The position numbers and the translations under genes were made by a program. From Pseudomonadota bacterium (GTDB lineage: Bacteria; Pseudomonadota; Alphaproteobacteria; Acetobacterales; Acetobacteraceae), in the NCBI GenBank assembly GCA_021808185.1, contig JAKBCB010000226.1:1-6377 (forward strand): a stretch of 6,377 nucleotides of DNA, in the 5' to 3' direction. Positions within the stretch are counted from its first letter, which is position 1. Each line of letters begins with the position of its first letter. Below the pieces are notes generated by a model. It did no database searches. It worked only from the letters and a program-made list of their open reading frames with translations, and was not told where the DNA came from. Below, one piece after another: positions 1 to 6,377 of the stretch.

Positions 1-2433
1 TCAGGGTTTGCGCGTGGGCGCGGTCGCGGGGTCGTCCGGCCAGAAGTGCTTCGGGTAGCGGCCGCGCATGTCCTTGCGCACATCGGCCCACGCGCCGCGC
101 CAGAACCCGGCGAGGTCGCCGGTGATGGCGACCGGCCGCCCCGCCGGGGACAGCAGGGCGAGCCGCAGGTCGATCCGCCCGCCGGCGAGGCGGGGGGTCT
201 CCGCCATACCGAAGAAGTATTGCGCGCGTGCTTCGGCCACCGGCACCGGCTGCGTGTAGTCCACCGCCGCCCCGCCGCCGGGCAGCGCCACATGCGTCGG
301 CACCTCGCGGTCCAGTCGGCTGGCCTGCTCCCAGCTCAGTCGGGCGCGCAGCACCGCGAACAGGTCGAGTTTTTGCAGGTCCGCGAGCCGGGACAACCCG
401 TGCAGATGGTCGGCGAGCCATCCCCGGTCGGCGGCAAGTGCGGCGTCCGACAGGTCCGGCCATGCGTCCGGTTCCAGCGCGCGCAGCAGCGCCACGCGCG
501 CCTGCAACTGGCGTGCGGCCTCGGTCCAGGGCAGCGCCGCGATCGGGGCAGCCGCGGCCAGGGCGGCGGCGGTTTCGGCGAGGTCGGCGGGCTCCGTGCG
601 GTCTTCCAGCACCAGCGCGCCGAAGCGCTTGCGGCGACGCGCCAGCACCGAGCCGGTGACGGGATCGAGCCCGGTCTCCACCGCCTCGGTCACTTTCTCG
701 GCGATGGATGGCGGCAGAGCCGAGGGGTCGAGGGGGGCCGCGAGGCGGATGCGACCGCCGCCGCCGTCCAGGCTTGCCACCGCCAGCAGCTTCGCCCGCG
801 CCAGCGGGTCGGACACCGGCAATTTGGCGCCGCCGCCGCCCGAGAGGCGGAAACTGCCCGGCTCGCCACGGCGCTGCGCGATGCGGTCGGGGAAGGCGGC
901 CGCCAATAGCGGCGCCGGGTCGCCGTCCGCCTCGACGGTCACACGCAGGCGGCGACGGTACTGCTCCGCCGCGCGACGGATGCGCGACAAGGCACCCCGG
1001 TCGGCCTCCCCCGCGCCCCGCTCCAACGCGGCCAGACGGAGCGAGATGTCGGCGGAAACATTGGGCGCGCGCAGCGGGTCGCGCTCCTCCAGGATGGCGG
1101 CGAGGGCGGCGGCAAGCGCACCCTGCGCCGGCGTTTGCGCGGACAGCATCATGGCGGCCAGGCGCGGATGCGCGCCGAGCCGGGCCATGCTTCTGCCGAG
1201 CGTGGTGATCCGGCCTGCCGCGTCGAGCGCGCCGAGATCGGCAAGGAGGGATGCCGCCGCCGCCAGCGGCCCGGCCGGGGGCGCATCGGGAAACGGCAGA
1301 TCCGCCGGTTCGGCCCCCCAGGCGGCGCAGTCCAGCCGCAGGCCGGACAGCTCGGCCTCAAGAATTTCGGGACGGTCGAATGCCGGCAGGCCGCGATGCA
1401 GCGCCTCGCTCCACAGGCGGATCGCCACCCCCGGCCCCTCCCGCCCGGCGCGGCCGGCGCGCTGGTCGGCGGCGGCGCGGCTGATGCGCAGCGTGGCCAA
1501 CCGGGTCAGGCCGGTCGCCGGGTCGAGCTTCGGCGTCCGCCGCCAGCCCCCGTCCACCACGATGCGCACGCCGGGCACCGTCAGCGAGGTTTCCGCGATG
1601 GAGGTCGCGAGCACGATCCTGCGAGCTTCGGCGGGCCGCAGCGCGCGATCCTGCTCGGCCACCGGCAGATCGCCGTGCAGCGGCAGCACCAGCGCCCCGC
1701 ACCCCTCCAGCGCCGCCTGCGCGCGGCGGATTTCGCCCATGCCGGGCAGGAACGCCAGGATGTCGCCCGCGTGCTCGGCCAGCGCCGCGCGCACCGCGCG
1801 CGCCAGCGCCTCGGGCAGGTCGCGGGCGTCCATGATGTCGCGCGCGGCGTGGCGGATGCCGACCGGATGGGCGCGGCCGGCGCTCTCGATGATGTGGGCA
1901 TCCAGCAGCGGCCCCAGCCGTGCCCCGTCGGCGGTGGCCGACATGGCCAGCAACCGAAGCTCCGGCCGCAGCACGCGTTGCAGGTCCAGGCAGAAGGCCA
2001 TGGCAAGGTCGGCATCCAGCGCGCGCTCGTGCACCTCGTCGAAGATGACGACGGCGACGCCGTCGAGGCCGGGGTCGGATTGCAGGCGGCGGACCAGCAG
2101 CCCCTCCGTCACCACCTCGATGCGCGTCGCCGCCGAGACGGCGGATTCCAGGCGGGTGCGAAACCCGACCGTCTGGCCGACCGGCTCGCCGAGCAGAACG
2201 GCCATGCGCATCGCGGCGGCACGGGCGGCGAGGCGGCGGGGTTCGAGCATGAGGATGCGACCCTCGCCCCGCCACGCGGCGCCGAGCAGCGCCAGCGGCA
2301 CCAGCGTGGTCTTGCCGGCACCGGGCGGCGCCACCAGCACCGCGTTCGCCGGCTCGGCAAGCGTCGCGAGCAGCGCGGGCAGGATGTCGGCCACCGGCAG
2401 GCCGGCGGCGAGGGCGGGCAGATCTGGCAGCAT
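1..2433 (-). CDS. hrpB: ATP-dependent RNA helicase HrpB (DExH-box), complete
   Basis: This is a superfamily 2 DEAH/RHA-type helicase expected to unwind or remodel RNA in the cytoplasm using NTP. The cellular role of HrpB is poorly defined in most bacteria. All core motifs are visible: Walker A APPGAGKT (residues 35-42, Lys41), motif Ia EPRRLAAR (64-71), Ib TEGLL (109-113), Walker B DEVH (132-135), motif III SAT (165-167), motif IV region DILAFLPGMGEI (224-235), motif V LATSIAETSLTVPG (275-288) and motif VI QRAGRAGR (324-331). The C-terminus carries the HrpB-family signature YPKHFWPDDP (793-802). The 810-residue length is normal for HrpB and shorter than HrpA. I chose the ATG at 2433 because an in-frame TGA lies four codons upstream and the N-terminus (LPDLPALAAGLPVADILPAL) fits the family. 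There is no good Shine-Dalgarno sequence at normal spacing. The gene is divergent from the dsbD-like gene, 63 bases away. The DEVH box is a small variation on the DEFH/DEAH usually seen. Confidence 0.96.
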   Translation of the reverse strand: MLPDLPALAAGLPVADILPALLATLAEPANAVLVAPPGAGKTTLVPLALLGAAWRGEGRILMLEPRRLAARAAAMRMAVLLGEPVGQTVGFRTRLESAVSAATRIEVVTEGLLVRRLQSDPGLDGVAVVIFDEVHERALDADLAMAFCLDLQRVLRPELRLLAMSATADGARLGPLLDAHIIESAGRAHPVGIRHAARDIMDARDLPEALARAVRAALAEHAGDILAFLPGMGEIRRAQAALEGCGALVLPLHGDLPVAEQDRALRPAEARRIVLATSIAETSLTVPGVRIVVDGGWRRTPKLDPATGLTRLATLRISRAAADQRAGRAGREGPGVAIRLWSEALHRGLPAFDRPEILEAELSGLRLDCAAWGAEPADLPFPDAPPAGPLAAAASLLADLGALDAAGRITTLGRSMARLGAHPRLAAMMLSAQTPAQGALAAALAAILEERDPLRAPNVSADISLRLAALERGAGEADRGALSRIRRAAEQYRRRLRVTVEADGDPAPLLAAAFPDRIAQRRGEPGSFRLSGGGGAKLPVSDPLARAKLLAVASLDGGGGRIRLAAPLDPSALPPSIAEKVTEAVETGLDPVTGSVLARRRKRFGALVLEDRTEPADLAETAAALAAAAPIAALPWTEAARQLQARVALLRALEPDAWPDLSDAALAADRGWLADHLHGLSRLADLQKLDLFAVLRARLSWEQASRLDREVPTHVALPGGGAAVDYTQPVPVAEARAQYFFGMAETPRLAGGRIDLRLALLSPAGRPVAITGDLAGFWRGAWADVRKDMRGRYPKHFWPDDPATAPTRKP

Positions 2434-2466
2434 CGCGGCGCAGTATCACCTTGTGCGCCGCGGTGC
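2430..2466. repeat. 13-bp inverted repeat in the hrpB/dsbD divergent promoter region
   Basis: The left arm GCATCGCGGCGCA (2430-2442) and right arm TGCGCCGCGGTGC (2454-2466) are reverse complements at 12 of 13 positions, including an uninterrupted 9-bp core (2434-2442 with 2454-2462). The spacer is 11 bases and the arm centres are 24 bp apart. The left arm contains the hrpB start codon, and the right arm ends immediately before the GATAAT element of the dsbD-side promoter. It could be an operator for a dimeric regulator, or an RNA hairpin at the hrpB start. GC-rich composition makes such complementarity easier by chance. The repeat itself is seen directly; any function is inference. Confidence 0.6.
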
Positions 2467-2471
2467 GATAA
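2442..2471 (-). promoter_or_regulatory. candidate sigma-70-type promoter for hrpB (possibly leaderless)
   Basis: On the minus strand a -10-like GATACT (2447 to 2442, 4 of 6 to TATAAT) is preceded at 18 bp by a weak -35-like TTATCG (2471 to 2466, 3 of 6). Transcription would begin around 2435, essentially at the hrpB ATG. That fits the lack of a properly spaced Shine-Dalgarno sequence and would give a leaderless mRNA. The hexamers are weak, so this is a hypothesis. Confidence 0.3.
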
Positions 2472-2472
2472 T
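2445..2472 (+). promoter_or_regulatory. candidate sigma-70-type promoter for the dsbD-like gene
   Basis: GATAAT at 2467-2472 matches five of six bases of the -10 consensus, which stands out in such GC-rich DNA. A weak -35-like ATCACC (2445-2450, 3 of 6) lies 16 bp upstream. Transcription would start near 2479, giving a leader of about 17 bases that contains the GGGAG ribosome binding site. It overlaps the candidate hrpB promoter almost completely on the opposite strand. Confidence 0.4.
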
Positions 2473-2485
2473 GCGGCGATGGCGT

Positions 2486-2490
2486 GGGAG
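2486..2490 (+). promoter_or_regulatory. ribosome binding site that sets the dsbD-like start
   Basis: GGGAG ends six bases before the ATG at 2497, which is ideal spacing. It favours that ATG over the in-frame ATG at 2479, which would lie upstream of the site and adds the residues MAWEQG to the N-terminus. Confidence 0.75.
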
Positions 2491-2496
2491 CAGGGT

Positions 2497-4545
2497 ATGC
2501 GGCGCATTCTGGCGGCGATGGCGCTTCTGGCGGCGATTGCCGGACCGGCGGGGGCGATGCAAAGCGCCCCGGTGCGCAGCGCCCGCGCGAGCGCCACGCT
2601 GGTGTCCGAGGCGGACTCGGTGGCCCCCGGCAAGCCGCTGCGCGTGGCGCTGCGGCTGGCGATGGCGCCAGGCTGGCACACCTATTGGCACAACCCGGGC
2701 GATGCCGGCATTCCACCCGACCTGGCCTTCACGCTCCCCGCCGGCGCCACTGCCGGCCCGATCGCGTGGCCGGCGCCGGCGCGGCAGCCGGAAGGCCCGC
2801 TGCTGACCTATGGCTACAGCGGCGAGTTGCTGCTCCCCGTCACGATCACCGGCGCCAGCGGCCCGTTGGCGGTGCGACTGCACGCCGAGTGGCTGATCTG
2901 CGAAAAAGTCTGTGTCCCCGAGTCTGGCGATTTCCGCCTCGACCTGCCGGAAGGCAGCGGCGCGCCCGGCGCCGAGGCCGCCCTGTTCGCCGCCGCCGAT
3001 CAGCGCATGCCGCGCCCCTCGCCCTGGCCCGCGACCATCGCGCCGGACGGCACGCTGTTCGTGCCCGGCAGCGTGGGCGTGCGGGACGCCTGGTTCGCGC
3101 CGGACGCCACCGGGGCGATGCAGGCAGCGGCACCGCAAGCCGCCACCATCGCGGCCGACGGGCTGCGGCTGGCGCTGACGCCGGGGCCGGAGTTCCACGC
3201 CGGTAGCCCGCTCGCGGGCGTGCTGACGGTGCGCGACGACGCCGGCATGCAGACGGCGCTGCAACTGACGGCCACCCCCGGCGCGGTGCCGGCCGGCGCG
3301 GAGCCGCTCGGGGTGTGGCGGATGCTGGGCCTCGCGCTGCTCGGCGGCCTCGCGCTCAATCTGATGCCGTGCGTGTTTCCGGTGCTGGCGGTCAAGACCG
3401 TCGGCCTCGCGGGGTTGGCGGGTGCGCGCGAGCGGGCGGCGGCGTGGCATGCGGGCAGCTACACGGCGGGAGTGCTGGCGGCGTTCGCCGCCCTCGGCGG
3501 CCTGTTGCTGGCGCTGCGGACGGCGGGCGGCGCGGCGGGGTGGGGGTTCCAGTTCCAATCCCCGGTGTTCGTGGCACTGACCGCCTGGGTACTGTTCGGG
3601 GTCGGCCTCAATCTGTCGGGCGTGTTCGAGGTCTCCGGCGGGCGCTTCACCGGCGCGGGCCAGTCGCTCGCGGCACGCGAGGGCCATGCCGGCAGCTTTT
3701 TCACCGGCCTGCTGGCGGTGCTGGTGGCCACGCCATGCACCGCGCCGTTCATGGGGGCGGCGGTCGCTGGCGCGCTCGCGGCCCCGCCGGCCACGGCGAT
3801 GGCCGTGTTTCTCGCCATGGGACTGGGCCTCGCCGCGCCCTATGCGGCGATGGCGCTGATCCCCGGCTTTGCGCGCGCGCTGCCGAAGCCGGGGCGCTGG
3901 ATGGATGTCGCCAAGCAGGCGCTGGCGTTTCCGATGTACGGCGCCGCCGTGTGGCTGGTGTGGGTGACAAGCCAGCAGAGCGGGCCGGACGGTGTGGTTG
4001 CGACCCTGGCCGGCATCCTGCTGCTTGGCCTCGCCGGCTGGGCGTTCGGGCTGGCGCAGCGGATGGCGCATGGCCGGCGCGGGCGCGGCCCGCGCATCGC
4101 GCGTGCTGTCGCCGCCATCGCGTTCGTCGCGGCGTTCGCGTTGCTGCCCGGCATCGGCGCGGCCTTGCCAGCCGGCCCGGTGGCCGCCCATGCCGACGAC
4201 GGCACGGAACCGTTTTCGCCGGCCCGGCTCGCGGCTCTGCGCGCCGAGCACCGCGCGGTGTTCGTCGATATGACGGCGGCGTGGTGCGTGACGTGTCTGG
4301 TCAACGAGCGCGTGGCCCTTTCGCCCGACACGGTGCGGCGCGCCTTCGCCGCGCGGGGCGTGGTGTACATGAAGGGCGACTGGACGCGGCAGGACCAGGA
4401 GATCACCACCTTCCTGCGCGCGCAGGGGCGCGACGGTGTGCCCCTCTATGTCTTTTATCCCGCCGATGGCGGCGCACCGGCGCTGCTGCCGCAGATCCTG
4501 ACCGAAGGGATCGTCTTACGGGCCATCGGCGCGACGGCTGGCTGA
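2497..4545 (+). CDS. dsbD: Protein-disulfide reductase, DsbD/ScsB family, complete
   Basis: This membrane protein carries electrons from cytoplasmic thioredoxin to periplasmic thiol-disulfide proteins. Its 682 residues begin with a signal peptide (MRRILAAMALLAAIAG, likely cleaved after AGA near residue 20). A long periplasmic N-terminal domain follows (about 25-270), with WHTYWHNPGDAG (60-71) and the cysteine pair CEKVC (Cys135, Cys139). About eight hydrophobic segments (276-555) include LMPCVFP (Cys292) and ATPCTAPF (Cys414), the DsbD membrane redox pair. A C-terminal thioredoxin-like domain (about 570-682) has WCVTC (Cys597, Cys600) and a likely cis-proline in GVP (Pro649). These six are the only cysteines. 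The protein is longer than classical DsbD (about 565 residues) because of the N-terminal domain, which resembles ScsB, so scsB-like is an equally fair name. The start at 2497 is set by GGGAG and the signal peptide. No cytochrome c maturation or scsC gene adjoins it, so the partner is not visible. Confidence 0.93.
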   Translation: MRRILAAMALLAAIAGPAGAMQSAPVRSARASATLVSEADSVAPGKPLRVALRLAMAPGWHTYWHNPGDAGIPPDLAFTLPAGATAGPIAWPAPARQPEGPLLTYGYSGELLLPVTITGASGPLAVRLHAEWLICEKVCVPESGDFRLDLPEGSGAPGAEAALFAAADQRMPRPSPWPATIAPDGTLFVPGSVGVRDAWFAPDATGAMQAAAPQAATIAADGLRLALTPGPEFHAGSPLAGVLTVRDDAGMQTALQLTATPGAVPAGAEPLGVWRMLGLALLGGLALNLMPCVFPVLAVKTVGLAGLAGARERAAAWHAGSYTAGVLAAFAALGGLLLALRTAGGAAGWGFQFQSPVFVALTAWVLFGVGLNLSGVFEVSGGRFTGAGQSLAAREGHAGSFFTGLLAVLVATPCTAPFMGAAVAGALAAPPATAMAVFLAMGLGLAAPYAAMALIPGFARALPKPGRWMDVAKQALAFPMYGAAVWLVWVTSQQSGPDGVVATLAGILLLGLAGWAFGLAQRMAHGRRGRGPRIARAVAAIAFVAAFALLPGIGAALPAGPVAAHADDGTEPFSPARLAALRAEHRAVFVDMTAAWCVTCLVNERVALSPDTVRRAFAARGVVYMKGDWTRQDQEITTFLRAQGRDGVPLYVFYPADGGAPALLPQILTEGIVLRAIGATAG

Positions 4546-4552
4546 CCGCTTC

Positions 4553-4606
4553 GTTACGCCACAATCGACACGGACCGAGCGCATCCGCTATGCAATGTGG
4601 CGAAAC
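4553..4606. repeat. 11-bp inverted repeat flanking the candidate glgP promoter
   Basis: GTTACGCCACA (4553-4563) and TGTGGCGAAAC (4596-4606) are reverse complements at 10 of 11 positions, with an unbroken 7-bp core CGCCACA/TGTGGCG. The 32-base interval between the arms holds the -35-like and -10-like hexamers. Arm centres are 43 bp apart, close to four helical turns. No T-run follows, so it does not look like an intrinsic terminator of the upstream gene. It may be a paired operator; chance is not excluded. Confidence 0.45.
4565..4594 (+). promoter_or_regulatory. weak candidate promoter for glgP
   Basis: TCGACA at 4565-4570 (5 of 6 to TTGACA) is followed after 18 bp by TATGCA (4589-4594, only 3 of 6 to TATAAT). 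Reading the second element as CTATGC compares better with the CTATAT-like -10 reported for some alphaproteobacterial promoters. The mRNA leader would be roughly 70 bases. This is the best pair I found between the genes, but it is weak. Confidence 0.28.
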
Positions 4607-4658
4607 TGTGCCCTCATGGATGCGTGGGGGCTGGAGATGCCGCCTTCGCAGCCGACCG

Positions 4659-4664
4659 TAAGGA
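4659..4664 (+). promoter_or_regulatory. ribosome binding site of glgP
   Basis: TAAGGA lies seven bases before the ATG at 4672 and matches the Shine-Dalgarno consensus well. It supports that ATG over the in-frame GTG at 4597, which has no such site. Confidence 0.75.
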
Positions 4665-4671
4665 TGTGTCG

Positions 4672-6377
4672 ATGAGCCAAACCCGCTCGCCTTCCTCGGC
4701 AACCGTCGCTGGCGCGGTCTCGCGCTTGGCATTGCCATCGCAAGACGAGGATGTCGCCACCCTCCGCCGCGCGGTCATCGCGAAACTGACATACGCCGTC
4801 GGCAAGGACCCCATCGTCGCCAGCGATCGCGACTGGTTCGTGGCGGTGGCGCTGGCGGTGCGCGACAGGATTGTCGAACGATGGTTTCCCTCGACGCGGG
4901 AGATCTACGCCAAAAGTCGCAAGCGGGTTTATTATCTCTCACTGGAATTCCTGATCGGGCGGCTGCTGCTCGACAGCCTCAACAATCTCGGGCTGACCGA
5001 CCAGATGCGCGCGGCGCTGGGCGAACTCGGCGTCGATCTCGACCGGCTGCGGCAGATCGAGCCGGATGCGGCGCTGGGCAATGGCGGCCTCGGTCGCCTG
5101 GCAGCGTGCTTCATGGAGAGCATGGCCACGCTGGGTGTTGCCGCCTACGGCTATGGCATCCGCTACAACCACGGGCTGTTCCGGCAGGTCATCAAGGATG
5201 GCTGGCAGCACGAGTTCCCCGAGAACTGGCTCAATGTCGGCAACCCGTGGGAGTTCGAGCGACCGGAGGTGGCCTACGGCGTCGGCTTCGGCGGCACTGT
5301 GGAAGCGGTGACGGGTGCCGACGGAACCACCAAACATGTGTGGCATCCGGCCGAGACCGTCGATGCGCTGGCCTACGACACGCCGCAGGTCGGCTGGCGT
5401 GGCAAGTACGTCAACACGCTGCGCCTGTGGTCGGCGCGCGCGACCGACCCGCTGAAGCTCGATGCCTTCAACCGCGGCGACCATGTGGGCGCGCTGTCGT
5501 CCCGCGCGCGGGCGAACGCGATCTCGCAGATCCTGTACCCGAGCGACGAGACAGCGGCGGGGCAGGAATTGCGGCTGCGGCAGGAGTTTTTCTTCGTCTC
5601 GGCCTCGTTGCAGGATCTGATCCGCCGGCATGTGCGCCAGCACAAGGACATCCGCACGCTGGCCGACAAGGCGGCGATCCAGCTCAACGACACGCACCCC
5701 GCCATCGCGGTGCCGGAGCTGATGCGCCTGCTCATGGACGTGCACGACCTGCCCTGGGCGGAAGCGTGGACGATCACGAACGCGACGCTGTCCTACACCA
5801 ACCACACGCTGCTGCCCGAGGCGCTGGAGACGTGGCCGGTGCCGCTGCTGGAACGGCTGCTGCCGCGCCACATGCAGATTCTGTATCTCATCAACTGGCT
5901 GCATCTGGACCAGTTGCGCACGGCGGGCCACAGCGACCCCGAGCTGCTGCAATCGGTCTCGCTGATCGACGAGAATGGCGGGCGGCGCGTGCGGATGGGC
6001 AACGTGGCGTTCCTCGGCTCGCACAAGATCAACGGCGTCTCGGCGCTGCACACCGACCTGATGCGCGAGACCGTGTTCCGCGACATGAACACGCTGTTCC
6101 CGGACCGCATCACCAACAAGACCAACGGCATCACCTTCCGCCGCTGGCTGTTCGAGGCGAATCCCGGCCTGACCTCGCTGCTGGTGGACGCGGTGGGGCC
6201 GCGGGTGCTGGACGACCCGGCCGCGCTGGAAAAGCTCGTGGCCCTCTCGGACGACAGCGCACTGCACGACAAGCTGGCCGCCGTGCGGCGGGCCAACAAG
6301 GTGGCACTCGCCTCGGTGATCTGGGACCGCGTGCAGGTGCATGTCGATCCGGATGCGCTGTTCGACGTGCAGATCAA
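4672..6377 (+). CDS. glgP: Glycogen/alpha-glucan phosphorylase, N-terminal 568 residues (cut by window end)
   Basis: The enzyme cleaves alpha-1,4-glucan ends with inorganic phosphate to release glucose 1-phosphate in the cytoplasm. The frame stays open to the window edge, giving 568 of an expected 810-840 residues. GT35-family blocks appear in order: YYLSLEFLIGR (87-97), ALGNGGLGRLAACFMESMA (134-152), YGIRYNHGLFRQ (161-172), NTLRLWSA, LRQEFFFVSASLQDLIRR, QLNDTHPAIAVPEL (337-350), YTNHTLLPEALE (375-386, with the active-site His378) and ITNKTNGITFRRWL (480-493). The pyridoxal-phosphate lysine motif of the family lies beyond the window, so activity cannot be fully judged. The ATG at 4672 is chosen for its TAAGGA site. 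The gene follows the dsbD-like gene by 126 bases in the same direction with no visible terminator. Other glycogen genes (glgB, glgC, glgA, glgX) often neighbour glgP and may follow outside the window. Confidence 0.96.
   Translation, partial: MSQTRSPSSATVAGAVSRLALPSQDEDVATLRRAVIAKLTYAVGKDPIVASDRDWFVAVALAVRDRIVERWFPSTREIYAKSRKRVYYLSLEFLIGRLLLDSLNNLGLTDQMRAALGELGVDLDRLRQIEPDAALGNGGLGRLAACFMESMATLGVAAYGYGIRYNHGLFRQVIKDGWQHEFPENWLNVGNPWEFERPEVAYGVGFGGTVEAVTGADGTTKHVWHPAETVDALAYDTPQVGWRGKYVNTLRLWSARATDPLKLDAFNRGDHVGALSSRARANAISQILYPSDETAAGQELRLRQEFFFVSASLQDLIRRHVRQHKDIRTLADKAAIQLNDTHPAIAVPELMRLLMDVHDLPWAEAWTITNATLSYTNHTLLPEALETWPVPLLERLLPRHMQILYLINWLHLDQLRTAGHSDPELLQSVSLIDENGGRRVRMGNVAFLGSHKINGVSALHTDLMRETVFRDMNTLFPDRITNKTNGITFRRWLFEANPGLTSLLVDAVGPRVLDDPAALEKLVALSDDSALHDKLAAVRRANKVALASVIWDRVQVHVDPDALFDVQI

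Noticed and set aside
1135..2478. A plus-strand frame open antisense to hrpB that continues in frame into the dsbD-like gene, suggesting an 1136-residue fusion.
   Set aside because: The upstream part is rich in Arg, Gly, Gln and Pro, has no recognisable domain, and mirrors a well-supported hrpB on the other strand. The dsbD-like protein has its own ribosome binding site and signal peptide at 2497. Long open antisense frames are expected at this GC content.
596..2806. A 736-codon plus-strand open frame antisense to hrpB.
   Set aside because: Its composition is Arg/Ser/Ala-rich and low in complexity with no domain, and it overlaps two real genes. It is a GC-rich shadow frame.
2446..4251. A 601-codon minus-strand frame antisense to the dsbD-like gene.
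   Set aside because: The translation is Arg/Gln/Gly-rich with no motif, and the sense strand encodes a complete DsbD/ScsB protein with all catalytic residues.
4546..4671. A rho-independent terminator after the dsbD-like gene.
   Set aside because: The only notable inverted repeat has a 32-base loop and is not followed by a T-run.
5161..5187. Asn166 in RYNHGLF of GlgP, where many phosphorylases have an acidic residue (RYEYG or RYEFG).
   Set aside because: This position varies in the family, for example a glutamine in maltodextrin phosphorylase as I recall it, and the surrounding blocks are intact. I see no reason to infer altered function.
4939..6342. A 467-codon minus-strand frame antisense to glgP.
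   Set aside because: It is rich in His, Gln, Arg and Val without recognisable domains. The sense frame gives continuous, highly conserved phosphorylase blocks.

Overview
The window is very GC-rich, and codon third positions are almost all G or C. Protein signatures point to an alphaproteobacterium, plausibly Rhodospirillales/Acetobacteraceae. This placement is inferred from composition and from the style of the glycogen phosphorylase (for example the DTPQVGWRGKYVNTLRLW block); I cannot name a genus. The content is chromosomal housekeeping. I see no mobile element, CRISPR array, tRNA, rRNA or phage gene.

Layout. (1) 1-2433, minus strand: a complete HrpB-type DExH-box helicase of 810 residues, with its stop codon at the window's first base. 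(2) 2434-2496: a short divergent intergenic region. It holds a strong inverted repeat and two promoter-like elements that overlap back to back. (3) 2497-4545, plus strand: a complete membrane thiol-disulfide reductase of the DsbD/ScsB family, 682 residues with exactly six cysteines in three redox pairs. (4) 4546-4671: a 126-base intergenic region with a second inverted repeat flanking a weak promoter-like pair, and a clear ribosome binding site. (5) 4672 to the window end, plus strand: the first 568 residues of glycogen phosphorylase, cut by the window edge.

The three genes do not form an obvious pathway. They cover RNA metabolism (hrpB), export of reducing power to the periplasm (dsbD/scsB-like) and glycogen breakdown (glgP). 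dsbD and glgP are co-oriented with no visible terminator between them, so read-through is possible, but each has its own ribosome binding site and glgP has its own candidate promoter. I found no convincing new biological system. The observations most worth checking are the dyad in the hrpB/dsbD divergent promoter, which takes in the hrpB start codon, and the inverted repeat upstream of glgP.
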